A stretch of 64,000 bases of DNA from Apoderus coryli (taxonomy: Eukaryota > Arthropoda > Insecta > Coleoptera > Attelabidae). The notes beneath the pieces are model-generated. The model was not told the DNA's origin. It was given only the letters and a program-made list of their open reading frames with translations, and did no database searches. Of this stretch, positions 21,400-31,745 are shown piece by piece (the stretch's first letter is position 1; every line of letters starts with the position of its first letter). A program made the translations under genes and the position numbers. The stretch spans positions 10,767,834 to 10,831,833 of the forward strand of contig OU452213.1 in the NCBI GenBank assembly GCA_911728435.2. Reading direction: 5' to 3'.

Positions 21400-22282
21400 A
21401 ACCGTGCAAGATAGAGAGTTGGTTAAATTAGACAAAAGTTGTGGTATTTGATGCCTATTTAAAATCTCTTGACTGTGTAGAGAAATTCTTTTTAGCTTTT
21501 GAAATACAGGGCGATTTGTGAAAAATGTCAAATCTTATTTTCTTAAATATTTCGAAAACTGGTGATTTCCGAGAGAAAGTTTTAAATCAAAAGTTTAATG
21601 GTTCTAACTTCTAATATGTCTATAACATGGCACTTTCAAAATCAACACGTCTTAATGTTTCGTTTTGCAGCTGCCACCATCAACTTTGTTTTTTCAAATA
21701 CAGACCTGCATTTTTATTTCTCACTACCTTTAAATTAAAGTATAACTCAAGTACGGTTTCTGACGTTTCGATTCGATAGTAGTCATCATCAATGATTTTT
21801 CCTTAATGCAGACCTGCATTATTTTTTGCTTAGCTAAAATACGAAATGTGTTACTACATAATGCCCGTTAAAATATTTTATTTTTGCTCAGCAATAAAAC
21901 AGGTCTGTATTACGGAAAAATCATTGATGATGACTATTATTAAATCGAAACGTCGAGATCATACTTGAGTTATACCTTATTTTGAGAGTAGTGACAAACC
22001 ATTTTAGAAAACAAAATTTAAGATGCAGGTCCGAATTTAAAAAAAAAAAACAAAGTTGATGGTGGCAGCTGTAAGGCAAAACGGCGGACGTTAATTTTGA
22101 AAGTGCCGTCTTGTAGACATATTAGAACCATTAAACTCTTGATTTTAAACTTTGTGTCGAAAATCAATAGTTTTCAAAATATTTCAGAAACTAAAAAGAA
22201 TTTGCCTACATAGAGATAATAAATAGGCATCAAAAACTGCAAATTGTGTCTAATTTAACTAACTCTCTATCTTGCACGGTTT
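21400..22282. mobile_element. Large palindromic (foldback) element with TTAA at both ends
   Basis: The arms pair over nearly their whole length of about 390-415 bp: ACCGTGCAAGATAGAGAGTT at the left, its complement at 22262-22281. TTAA is present at 21398-21401 and 22281-22284. Each arm contains a hammerhead-like string, on the minus strand at 21755-21795 and the plus strand at 21915-21960, so both point outward. No protein is encoded. Confidence 0.75.
21915..21960 (+). ncRNA. Hammerhead-like motif, right arm
   Basis: TTGATGA (21924-21930), a spacer with only weak GA/TC pairing, then CGAAACGTC (21946-21954). The first core base is T rather than C and stem II is poor. The left arm has the same string (21755-21795, minus). 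Confidence 0.35.
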
Positions 22283-22465
22283 AAGAAATACCATGTACCT
22301 ATATTTTTTAGTTTTTATATTTTAAATTGTGCTTTGGTTAAGTTTGATTGATTTTTTAATAAACGTATAAATATTGGTACTTTGTTTTTCAATGGGTGTG
22401 GCGGTGGGCCCGAAAATTCCTTGGAACACAGGCCCGTAACGGCATCACTACGCCCTGGATAGAAC

Positions 22466-23050
22466 GTATATACAGAGTGTGTATATAGTGTGGAAACCCC
22501 TGTATATTTCCGACAATAGTCTTTATTTTGAAAAAATGTTTATAAAAAATTATTTGATATAAATTCTTACACAACCTGCCGAAGTTCAATTTTTTATAGC
22601 GTTAGCAGCTTTGTTGCTATGGCAACCAACTTTGTTTTTTTAAATCACATGGTATTATATTTTTCGGTAGGCCATTTATTTCTGGATACCACAAATGACA
22701 TCTAATGCTGTTGCGTCATGGCGTAAAGGCTTAGCTGATTTCCTGATTTCAAAAATCTTGTTTCACCCTGTTGAGATTTTGTGTCCAATCCAGTTTGTAA
22801 CACAATTAATAAAATGATATTATGCGAGTAAAATCACTGAAAAGGTTGTAGGACTTACCAGTAAAGGGAAAATGTTGGAATTTGCACTTGGAAAATGTAT
22901 TTCTATTCACTTGTATATAAAAAGGGCAGGTAATATTTTCGCGTGTGTGCTTTCGACCGGTCCGACTTAACTTGTACGTCGTCTCCCTCTGTACATCCAA
23001 TGCGCGTATAGGCAGGAATTGTATATACGAGGCGCGTTTGGGATGTAAAG
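22466..23050. repeat. Element shared inverted with 38390-38660; otherwise noncoding
   Basis: 22480-22700 (GGAAACCCCTGTATATTTCC, ..., GTTGCTATGGCAACCAAC) is the reverse complement of 38395-38645 in copy 2 of the tandem duplication. No gene is seen in the remaining part up to the duplication boundary. Confidence 0.5.
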
Positions 23051-23204
23051 TGAAAGGGATAGCAGGAATTGTTGTATAGCATTACAACGGAATTCAAATT
23101 TGTAAATAAAATTAACGCGAGCAAAATATTTTTGAATGCAACAATACATTAGATATGAATATAAAAAGGAAGACAAACAAATGATTGTTTCTTTATAAGA
23201 ATTA

Positions 23205-23511
23205 CTAAATCAAACCGTAATAAAGTAAAAAAATGCAAATTAATAAACACATAAATATACACATAAGGCAGGACGAACCAAATGCCTTGTTAGCGCCTGC
23301 AGCTGTTTTTGACCTTCCCATTTTTAGTTTGTTTCTTACACTACCAATTTCGTAAAATTTCTGACATAATTTAGATACATACCTTTTCTGAATTTGGGGC
23401 CGGTTAGGATACAACTAATGAAAGAGCTTGCACACTTCTTCATAACGGCGTTTTCTGTCACCGTAGCCACCATCATCAATCAATTATTTGTTTTTCCGTT
23501 AATTCTGCCAT
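23205..23511 (-). pseudogene. Mariner-like HTH transposase N-terminal fragment, copy 1
   Basis: ATG at 23511 begins MAELTEKQIID. After a frame change it continues GYGDRKRRYEEVCKLFH, a stop, then YPNRPQIQKRYVSKLCQKF and GSVRNKLKMGR. This matches the paired-like helix-turn-helix (DUF4817 type) at the start of many insect mariner-like transposases. The catalytic domain is absent here; a piece of one lies at 34382-34640. Confidence 0.65.
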
Positions 23512-23698
23512 AGCAATAATGAGTGTGAGGTTATATTTGAGTTTTTCGATTTTTGTTTGTAAGGAAACTAACTGAACACAAGCAACTGACAAAAATTATT
23601 TATATTTGACAGCTATACAATGTTTTCCATGGCAAATTTAATTTTAATGATCTGTAAACGAAGAACATTGGCAGGTTGTGCCAAAAATTATACCAAAA
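23512..23698. other. Noncoding spacer
   Basis: No feature recognised. Compared with 38209-38580 in copy 2, a segment of about 187 bp is missing here. Confidence 0.4.
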
Positions 23699-24030
23699 AC
23701 GTGAGATGCAAATTACGAAAACTAATTTGTGTAATTTGCATCTTTTGGTTTTCCTAATTTGCATCTCATGTGAACGTAGAATAAAAATCCAAAATTTAAT
23801 TTGAAAAAACGAAAAAAGAAGTTTAATTAATGATTAAATTTAATTTATAAAAATAAAAATATAAAAAACCTTTTCTTCCTCACGTTGATTCTGTAATGCC
23901 TGACTTTTACTTTAATAATCTTTTATCACTGATGATAGGGGTAATATGTGTCCTCGATACATGGTTTGACGTGGCACCATTAGTAAGTGTGAATTAATAA
24001 ATACAATTTGTGGAATTAGACTTCTTCCAA
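23699..24030 (+). mobile_element. Half of a hammerhead-bearing foldback element
   Basis: Equals the centre and right arm of the complete element at 40004-40590. The hammerhead-like motif: TATCACTGATGA (23924-23935), AGGGG paired with the TCCTC side, then GATAC where GAAAC is expected, then CATGGTTTG. The terminal CAATTTGTGGAATTAGAC motif is at about 24006. The left arm is missing in this copy. Confidence 0.65.
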
Positions 24031-24059
24031 AAAAAAACTGCTCTAATTGTTTCCTAGTC

Positions 24060-24110
24060 CTTTCTAAAATATTTGGCAGGCCCGTTAAACTTTTTCCGAA
24101 ATCGATTCAT
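24060..24110 (-). pseudogene. B-box gene exon 1 remnant (copy D)
   Basis: Fifty-one nucleotides from ATG 24110 encode MNRFRKKFNGPAKYFRK. This aligns with gene A exon 1 (MDSFKRDFRSPADDIRK), which is also exactly 51 nt. Where gene A has AAG followed by GTAAGT, this copy has AAG followed by GACTAG, so the donor site is gone. A hammerhead-bearing element follows immediately and no further exon is found. Confidence 0.65.
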
Positions 24111-24935
24111 ATGTTAACTAATGGTTTTTAATGAATTACAAACTTACAAACACTCACAATTTTATTGTTGGTGCTGTTAAAAGCTGAGACGTAATGAATA
24201 TTAAATTTATGTGCATTTAAGTAAAATTTCACTTTAATCCCTTTGTATAAGCATAGGTATTTCACGAAAAATGGTATTGGCGTATCAACTGCAATAAACT
24301 ACCTGTTTTAATCCCATTGTGTAGAAAATCAAGTAAAAGATGCAAATGTGCAATAAGTTTGAATTATATTTTGAATAATATGTGAAATATAACAGAGGGA
24401 CAAAATTACTTGCTTTCAGAAATTATAATAAATATACAATCCGGTCCTTTTACATTTATAGTAGGCATTCTCGGGTTTTATGATGGGAATTATTGAAATA
24501 CAACTTAGCAATACCATTTTTCCTGAACTATACTTATGCTGATTGCTTGGTAGTAAGATTTATAATTTTTACAGCCGTATTGTATTATGCACAATAATAA
24601 GGTTGTTATTATGATACTTATGTTTACTGAAATATTACAGAAGATTTAGAAAATACCTTATTAAAATCTAGGTATTATGAACGGCCGTTGGTCATCAAAT
24701 GTTAATTAAAACTAAATAAAAGATATTAGAGCAATTATTGGATGTCAGATTCTTCGAGAATTTCGAAAATTCTTAATTATTTTTGTAACGTTCAAGATAT
24801 TATATTTTCAGAACGGTAAAAAGGCATGTAAAGGCTGTGTACTCATCAGAAATTTATTTTAGCCGCATAATAAATAAATGAATGCTACCGTCAAATTTTA
24901 ATTTGGCAGTGTATTGTTTTGTCAGTACTTAGGCA
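24111..24935 (-). promoter_or_regulatory. 5' flank of the lost B-box gene copy D
   Basis: Aligns with the upstream region of gene A (AAGCTGAGACGTAATGAATA at 24181, then CCCTTTGTA) and with the inverted flank of gene B, including the GGCAGTGTATTGTTTTGTCA block near 24902. D and B were therefore once head to head. Confidence 0.55.
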
Positions 24936-25300
24936 GTGTGTATTATTGAATTACAAATCCCAAATAATAAGAATAACCTTTATTTTGTATAGCATCGGGG
25001 AACCGTATTATATTGTTTTGAAATTTTGTGTTTGGGGGATTTATGTTATTGGATTTGAGATTGTTCAGTTCAGGGTCAGGATGGAGCTGTGAACAGAAAA
25101 ACTGTAAAGTATCGGCCGTTGAGCGGGAGCGGACAAGTTTTACTAAAAAACTTTTGCTCCTTGCTCAGGGTATTATATATTTAAATAGTAGCATACTATT
25201 ATTTTTCTTATATTTATTTTTGGCTTTATATGTATTATAAACAAGTTTATATTTTGTGGATTTTTTTTTAATGGAATTAAATATATTATTATTATTATCA
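24936..25300 (+). repeat. Probable LINE 3' tail ending in (ATT)n
   Basis: Ends TATATTATTATTATTATC at 25282-25299, the tail type of the complete LINE at 51550. A 70-codon open stretch at 25028-25240 has no recognisable domain and I do not call it a gene. The same block is at 52105-52470. Confidence 0.4.
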
Positions 25301-25489
25301 ATCGTATACATTGCTCTATCTGAAAATGGTCAATTGAAAAGCGTTTACGTTCTAATATACAAGAATGAAAAACTATGACCTATCACTATATAAAAACACC
25401 GATACAATTCTTATACTCGATAGTATGTACAACTCATTTAATTAAAGACTAGGGGGTGTTATTTTCCAGAAGACTAACATTTTCAGTTC

Positions 25490-25910
25490 CGATAACAAAA
25501 CATCCTATCGAAATATTGGCTTTTTGATAAGAAACATAAAGGAGTTTAAAAATGAGAAAGCTCTGGATTTGTGAGCAATTTTTCTGGTACTTGTGGTCGG
25601 ATTTTCTTCAACTTCGTTGAGGACAGCCTCTTGTAGGGGAATTGCAATTTCCATAGGCCGCCCACTATCAGTAGTATTTTTTTAAAAAGTTCCATTTTCC
25701 CATAGTCGTTAGTGAATGCGTTAAAACAAGTTGTGGTGTGTTACTTGGCGATCAGGATGTCTTTCTTGATTCAACCGCTTTGCATCAGCCGAATTACCGC
25801 TCACCATTCCGTACAGGTAATGCATTTCGCACATTTTAGCGTTTGTGTAATTATTTATTCCCCTCATTAAATTGAGACTCCACGGAAAATGGACTACTTC
25901 ATAAATATTC
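25490..25910 (-). pseudogene. Mariner-like HTH fragment (second family), copy 1
   Basis: The minus-strand reading gives NYTNAKMCEMHYLYGMVSGN and ADAKRLNQERHPDRQVTHHN. After a stop it continues in other frames through GRPMEIAIPLQEAVLNEVEE and NPTTSTRKIAHKSRAFS. This is the DUF4817-type HTH followed by the linker (EAVLNEVEENPSTSTRKIA in relatives) of insect transposases. The catalytic domain is absent. Confidence 0.65.
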
Positions 25911-26866
25911 AGTTTTAATTTTGTGATACAAATTTACTTTTTGCATGTACAAACTTAATGTTATTTTTTAATTTTGCAATTATGAAGTTATCGTTTAATT
26001 AGTAGAAAAAATTTATTTCAAAAAATTGACCATGTTTTTCAGCAAGTTGTTTTTCCTCGAAAACGGTCAACTTTAAAACTGATGACCAACAGTACCTTTT
26101 TTTGCAGGAAACATTGGCAGTTCAAATAGGTATCTTAAAACCGTACTTTTCCAGTGGTGTAGAAATTGGGGAGAAAAACAACCACTACTCCCTCAAAATC
26201 TTCACCAATTATAAATAATTTAAAAAAAAATTCTTGCACAAATTTGTAAAATTGTAATGTAGTTAGTATTTGTCGCATTTATTTCCTATTTGATGTATTG
26301 CTCTGTAAATAAATAGATTCTGTTGAGCAATATAGGTTATTATTATTATCTTGAACTGTTTTTGAAAAAAAAATTATTTCGATTTTTTTGGCCCAAAACA
26401 GGTTTTCCGACAAAATATCGTTTTTCATAGCCCCTAAAGATAGTATCTTGCAATTTTGAAGGTGCTTTAGGAACGCCTTAGGTTATTAAAAATAGGCATA
26501 AGTCGATTTTATCAAATGGAACACCCTGTATATTGTCATATATTCTAAATGATAATCGAATTGCCTTTCAAATAATAGGTCATATCCCTATACCTAAAAT
26601 CACCCTGTATATTAAAGAGGAATTTATAAAAAAACGTAAGGGTGTTCGATATAAAGTTTATAAAATCAACAAAACAAAAATTCACAGAACCAGTTCATGT
26701 TTCCTTTCTCGAAAGATATTTTGGCAAACCGTGAATGGATGAATTCATCTGGTATTTCCACTATATTTTGAAATTTGTTTATGAATTTTACTACTTTCGG
26801 AATCAGAAATACAATTGAATTTATCTAGTAAATTTTACTACTACTTCGAGGTATTTTATTTGTAAA
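25911..26866. repeat. Noncoding repeats with (ATT)n tail and ACACCCTGTATA ends
   Basis: An (ATT)n-type tail lies at 26335-26350. ACACCCTGTATATTGTCATA at 26521 and TCACCCTGTATATTAAAGAG at 26603 resemble ends of common insect MITEs. No gene is supported. Confidence 0.4.
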
Positions 26867-27230
26867 TTAAGTGGTCGGCAGATTTGAACAGCATATTACT
26901 ATGCAAAATGACACGGTTCTTATCGAAGTCAATTTTACAAAATTCATATAGATCATATACATATTGACTGCGAGGGAAAAATTGAGCTTCTTGGAGGTGT
27001 TTTTAATGGTTGTAGTGAGTCTCGCCTCAAACCAGCTGATTGCGTGATCGAATATTTCATTAAATAACGCTCGATAGAAGCATTTGAGAGTGCTAAACGC
27101 TAATCCACAGATTCCTTTATCGTGCCGTTTCGGAATGTTTCTTGTGCGAGGCAACACAGGTTCATTTAGGTTTAGTTCTTTATTAGTGACGTACAAACAT
27201 GTTTTCCATAGAAGGCATTATCCCGTTTCA
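26867..27230 (-). pseudogene. hAT transposase fragment (ZMYM1-like), copy 1
   Basis: EPVLPRTRNIPKRHDKG followed by FSTLKCFYRALFNEIFDHAI and SWFEARL matches the middle of ZMYM1-like hAT transposases (LPR.RR.P.R, then YFR...F...D.....RF). About 109 codons are open; the rest is gone. Confidence 0.6.
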
Positions 27231-27359
27231 TTACTAATAAGTAGGCCTTAGTTGTGCAAGTCTAGGTATAGATGTTTCAAAAAATAACATTCTAAACTCC
27301 TCGCTATTCGAAATGCAAAAAAATTTACCTATTTCGGGTTTGTATTCCAATAATACACA

Positions 27360-28463
27360 CTGCAGCACTGACAAAACGAAACACTGCCAAATTAAAATCT
27401 GACGGTACCAACCATTTATTACAGGCTAAATTAAATAGCAGTTTATGGTACCTTCCACACATTAGTAAATACACTCCGGACTTTTGAAGCCAGTAGAGTA
27501 CACAGCCTTTTTAGGGTTCTACCATAGTATATTTTGTAACGAATATGAAATGACATATATTTCCTACGAGTATTATCGTTTGCAGTACTCGCCTGTGGCT
27601 CATGCTGCAAATCATACGAATAGGAAATGGTTATTTCATGTGAGTCTCAGACTATACTGTTCCTACCACTGGTTTAATGGTTTTGAATACATTAAACATA
27701 ATTTTTAGGAAAATATTTGTTCTTCAAAATGTACCTATACTCGCCCTGTTGGCGTAAGCCTAAATTCGATGAGTTAAAAGTATTAATTTGACTAGGTGGT
27801 GTTAAACTATATTCACTATCACTGTTTTTTCATTATATAAATAATAATAAACTGTCAATTTGGTTTAATTGTATTGTCGGCGTTAATATGGTGATTTTCA
27901 TAACCGATGCTACTTTTGTCATTACCAGGAAATTTACCCGTGCATTTTTAAATATTTCCCACTTGTTGTTGGGCAACAAATGAATACAGCATTACAATGT
28001 ACTACATTTTCAAATTATGATTGAACATATAGGTAATAAAGGCATTTAAAGACAGTCCTAGAAAAACAACAATAATCAAGAATATTCTGGAAGAATCTGA
28101 CATCTAATAATAATAATTGGTCTCTAAATTCTTTTATTTAGTTTTAAATAACATTTTACCTTTCCTAATGCCTAATTCTATTTAGGTATTTTCTATAAAT
28201 CTTTTGTCATTTTCAGTAAACATACCTCATCATAACAACCCTTATTATTTTGCATACCTACTATAATCCGGGCTCTAAAAATTACAAACCTTACGAGGTG
28301 CATCAGCAGGTACAAAGGGATCAAGGCGCAATTTTACTATAAATACAATAATGCACATCAACATAATATTCATTACGTCTCAGTTTTCAACAGAAGCAAC
28401 AGCAAAATTGTGAGTGTTGAGTGTTTGTAAGTTTGTGATTGTATAAAAATTATTCGTGAAAAT
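27360..28463 (+). promoter_or_regulatory. 5' flank and promoter of gene B
   Basis: TATAAATA at 28338-28345 and an initiator-like TCAGT at 28380-28384 precede the ATG at 28464. The leader contains CATTACGTCTCAG, shared with genes A and C. The block at 27364-27410 is the inverse of the GGCAGTGTATTG block beside copy D. Confidence 0.5.
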
Positions 28464-29535
28464 ATGGATTCATTTGAGAGAGATTTTAGAAGGCCCGTCA
28501 GCAATGAACTATCATCGACGATAGTTTGTACTGTACATAGAGAGCCTCAACTCTATTTGTGTGCCACATGTGAGCAAACTCCTTTATGTATTATATGTAT
28601 TAAAAGTCGTCATGCTAATCATGATTGCCATACAATTGCTGATTTTGAAGAACAAATGGAAAGTGAACTTAGCGATTTGAAGCAAGCTGCCAAGGAATGT
28701 TCAATTAACTGTCGACTAACAATGAATACTATATCATTGGGAATTAGAGCTGCTAACAAAGATTGCGAAGAATCTATAAGGAAAATTCTTCAAATAAACA
28801 CTAGGTAAGTCATTTTTACTAATTGTAATATAACAATATCTGAGACTAATAGATAATGCTCATTTTTAGCTGTCAAATTGCTTTAAAAGACCGAGGTGAA
28901 GTCTTAACAAGACGGCTCCACGGGTTACTTCTCTCAAAAACTATTACGCTGAACGCGCAAAAAATGTATTTCCGGGACGTTGTCAGCATGGTTAAGTCAA
29001 GACTACCGAATTCAGACAATAATCACCTGGCATTCGATAGGGCAATGTTAAAGATTCTAGAACAAGCTCCATTACTACCATTGGAGGAAGCGAATATTTC
29101 ATTCGAGGTAGATCCCAAGGAATTTGGAGTAATCTCCAAAATGTGTTCCATCGAACAACAGTCTGAATACTATGAAAGCAACAAATTTCTCAGATCAAAT
29201 AACAACCAAGGTGAGTTATTATGTTGCAACTTAAGATTTATGAATTAAATATATATGAATATATATGTAAATAAAACTAACTACGCCTTCTCCACAAAAT
29301 TACTTAAAATATATTTACATATACATTCAATCTCATCTCCGTTATGGATTACTTCAAGAAATATATTAGTAACTAAATAACAATTTTCTCTTTTACAGCG
29401 AATTATGCGGTCTCAAGGCAATTCTCACACTTTGGGAAGGACGACTTTTGCAAGTGGAGCCCGTCAAACACGAGCTCTTTATCTCCAGATTCAGCAATAT
29501 ACACTCCCACAGAATCAATGTCATCTGAGGGATAA
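28464..29535 (+). CDS. B-box zinc-finger gene B, three exons
   Basis: Exons 28464-28804, 28870-29210 and 29399-29535 join in frame to 272 codons plus TAA. Introns are 65 and 188 bp with GTAAGT / TTTTTAG and GTGAGT / TTTACAG sites. Residues 21-60 form a B-box 2 finger: CTVH, CATC, C-x2-C, then H and H in HANHDCH. Residues 60-115 are helical and acidic. The middle (about 115-215) is conserved in the family but unrecognised. The C-terminus is Ser/Thr-rich. There is no RING, PRY/SPRY or membrane segment. The first coding exon equals exons 1 and 2 of gene A fused, with intron 1 and nine or so codons missing. AATAAA at 29770 ends the gene. The function is unknown; protein binding through the B-box is the family expectation. 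Confidence 0.78.
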
Positions 29536-29769
29536 AGCAGAAACATAACTGCATTTCGTAAAAATTAATGTTTTGTTTATATTGTACCTATAAGTATTAT
29601 ATTAGTTAGTAGTACCTATTTGTTATAAATAATATTTTCTTTAGTTTAATCATAGTTTGTAATGTATTATACCTACGTACCCTAAAAATCAAATTAGTAA
29701 TTATTTATAGAACATCGTGTTCATAACTTTGACATCGTTGTATGTATGCTGTTATAGTTTTACAAACTT

Positions 29770-29775
29770 AATAAA
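29770..29775 (+). terminator. AATAAA polyadenylation signal of gene B
   Basis: About 235 bp after the stop codon, conserved with gene C (56932-56937). Confidence 0.55.
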
Positions 29776-29970
29776 ATACAAAGTTATGGAAAATAACGCA
29801 TTTTTACTTCATTTATTTATTGTGTTTAAAAGTATAACAACCGTATGATTGAAAAATGTGAATATAATTAATTAAAACAATCATTAAAAATAACAAAATA
29901 ATAATAAATAAATCAAACGACGTCTGTTCCACAAAATTCTTAATATTTAATATGTTAAATTTAGGATCAG

Positions 29971-30016
29971 GTTGTTGCCAGACACGTTTTGGCAAGACTA
30001 TTCCATCATCAGTGGC
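29971..30016 (-). ncRNA. Hammerhead-like motif, left arm, copy 1
   Basis: Read on the minus strand: TGCCA, CTGATGA, TGG, loop, CCA, AAAC, GTGTC, TGGCA. Stem I (TGCCA/TGGCA) and CTGATGA are intact, but the G of GAAA is missing, so cleavage is doubtful. Confidence 0.55.
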
Positions 30017-31029
30017 ATGACATACAAAAAATAGTTTTTTAGTTCTTAACTATACCGCTAGGGGTCGTAATAGATACAGTAATGCGAAAAATGCATTTTT
30101 ATTGCAAATTACGAAATATAAGTTAAAAAAACAATACCCCCCAGTAATGCTACTGAGATTCCACATATTTTTGGTGTATCACTTTTTACTGTGCGGCTTG
30201 AAATAAAGACAGCAGAGAAGGACGAAATTTTACCTATGATGATGTACGAGTATATAACTTTGACTTGGCTTAACCGAATTTATTAATCTAATTTTTGTTT
30301 AAGAACTGTAGCCTTGCTGATGAAGAAAAAAAATATTTCAAATCATAATTGTTTTTTGGGGCTCCGCTAGATGCCACTATTTGCAACGCCTAACGTCTTT
30401 TTTTTATTTTTCTTCAAAAACTTAAATTGAATGATACAAATATTTTTTCAAAAATGAAAAGTAAATTGAATTTGCAGCAAAAAAGTCAAAAACCGCACAT
30501 CAAAATCTTTATGTTTCAGAGTTATGACCAAAAGAATGTTGTTCACCAAAATTCGTTGAAAAATCATGTATCTTTAATTTTCCGTGATCAAGAATGCCAT
30601 GGGAAATAAAGAAATGGATTTAAACTTTATTTAACTGATAGTTTATCAAATAAAAATAATAAAAAATCCATTAAAATTACCAAAATAAAAACTGGAAGTG
30701 TAAGAATTGATCCAGTCCCGCTCAGCAGCATTTCTTTATTTCCCATGGCATTCTTGATCACGGAAGATTAAATATACCTGCTTTTTCAACGATAAAACAA
30801 CATTCTTTTGGCCATAACTCTGAAACGACTAAAGATTTAGATGTGCAGTTTTCGACTTTTTTGTTGCAAATTCAATTTACTTTTAATTTTTGATAAAATA
30901 TTTGTATCATTCCATTTAATTTTTTAAAGGAAAATAAAAAAAAACCTTAAGCGTTGCAAATAGCGCCATCTAGCGGAGCCCCAGAAAGCAATTATGATTT
31001 GAAATATTTTTTTTCCTCATCAGCAAGGC

Positions 31030-31175
31030 TACAGTTCTTAAACAAAAATTAGATTAATAAATTCGGTTAAGGCAAGTCAAAGTTATATACTCATCAGCAA
31101 GGCTCCAGTTCTAAAACAAAAATTAGATTGATAAATTCGGTTAAGTCAAACCAAAGTTATGGACATTATCATAGG
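31030..31175. repeat. Tandem direct repeat of about 73 bp in the right arm
   Basis: CTCATCAGCAAGGCT... TTCGGTTAAG is present twice in a row (31016-31078 and 31090-31145). The left arm has one unit. Each unit contains an inverted CTGATGA. Confidence 0.6.
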
Positions 31176-31745
31176 TAAAATTTCGTCCTTCCCTGCTGCC
31201 TTTATTTCAAGCCGCACAATAAAAAATGATACACCAAAAAGATGGGGAATCTCAGTAACATTACTGTGGTAGTATTGTTTGTCTAACTTATATTGCGAAA
31301 TTTTCAATAAAAATGCATTTTTCGCATTACTGTATCTATTACGCCCCCTAGCGGTATAGTTAGGAACTAAAAAATTATTTCCAGCCATTTCCCATTGTCG
31401 ATTTTCCTAAAAGAATTTTTTTCCTATTGTCCTACGACTATTATTTCCTGAGATATACTACCTGTCCAGCCTTAATGGAATACCCGGATATGCATTCTGG
31501 GAAAATACTTTTTTATGACATATGAAATAAAATAAACTAAATTCTTAAAATCAACTTTATTTAAGATGTACAACATTGAGTGAATGTAGTTTATATTATT
31601 TTATTTGATTTCATATGTCATAAGGAAGATTTTTCACAGAATGCACAATATAATATGTATGATGTATATGTTTATACTCCATGTCTATGTTTATCAAATC
31701 CACCATTGTAACCACGTAAGTTTGTATGATGATGGAATAGTTTTT

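Larger units (their letters stand above)
20036..22457 (+). mobile_element. hAT transposon with nested SINE and palindrome
   Basis: The ends read CAGGGCCGTAGTGACC on the left and, complemented, CAGGGCGTAGTGATGCC on the right. They are flanked by the 8-bp near-duplicates GGTAGAAC (20028-20035) and GATAGAAC (22458-22465), as hAT elements require. Both ends continue into GGGCCCG-rich subterminal sequence. The transposase is decayed and interrupted by a SINE (20575-20853); the palindrome (21400-22282) lies after the coding region. Confidence 0.82.

Noticed and set aside
24843..24860. TCATCAG (CTGATGA on minus strand) near 24848
   Set aside because: No stem II or GAAA follows, and copy 2 reads TCACCAG; chance match.
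25028..25240. 70-codon frame conserved at 52196
   Set aside because: Conserved only because of the tandem duplication; ends in an (ATT)n LINE-like tail and has no domain.
26533..26742. 69-codon frame conserved at 53700
   Set aside because: Falls in a MITE-like region with CACCCTGTATA repeats; conserved only through duplication.
30427..30609. 60-codon frame in foldback arm, also at 57756
   Set aside because: Inside the palindrome; its mirror in the other arm is not open, so not a conserved gene.
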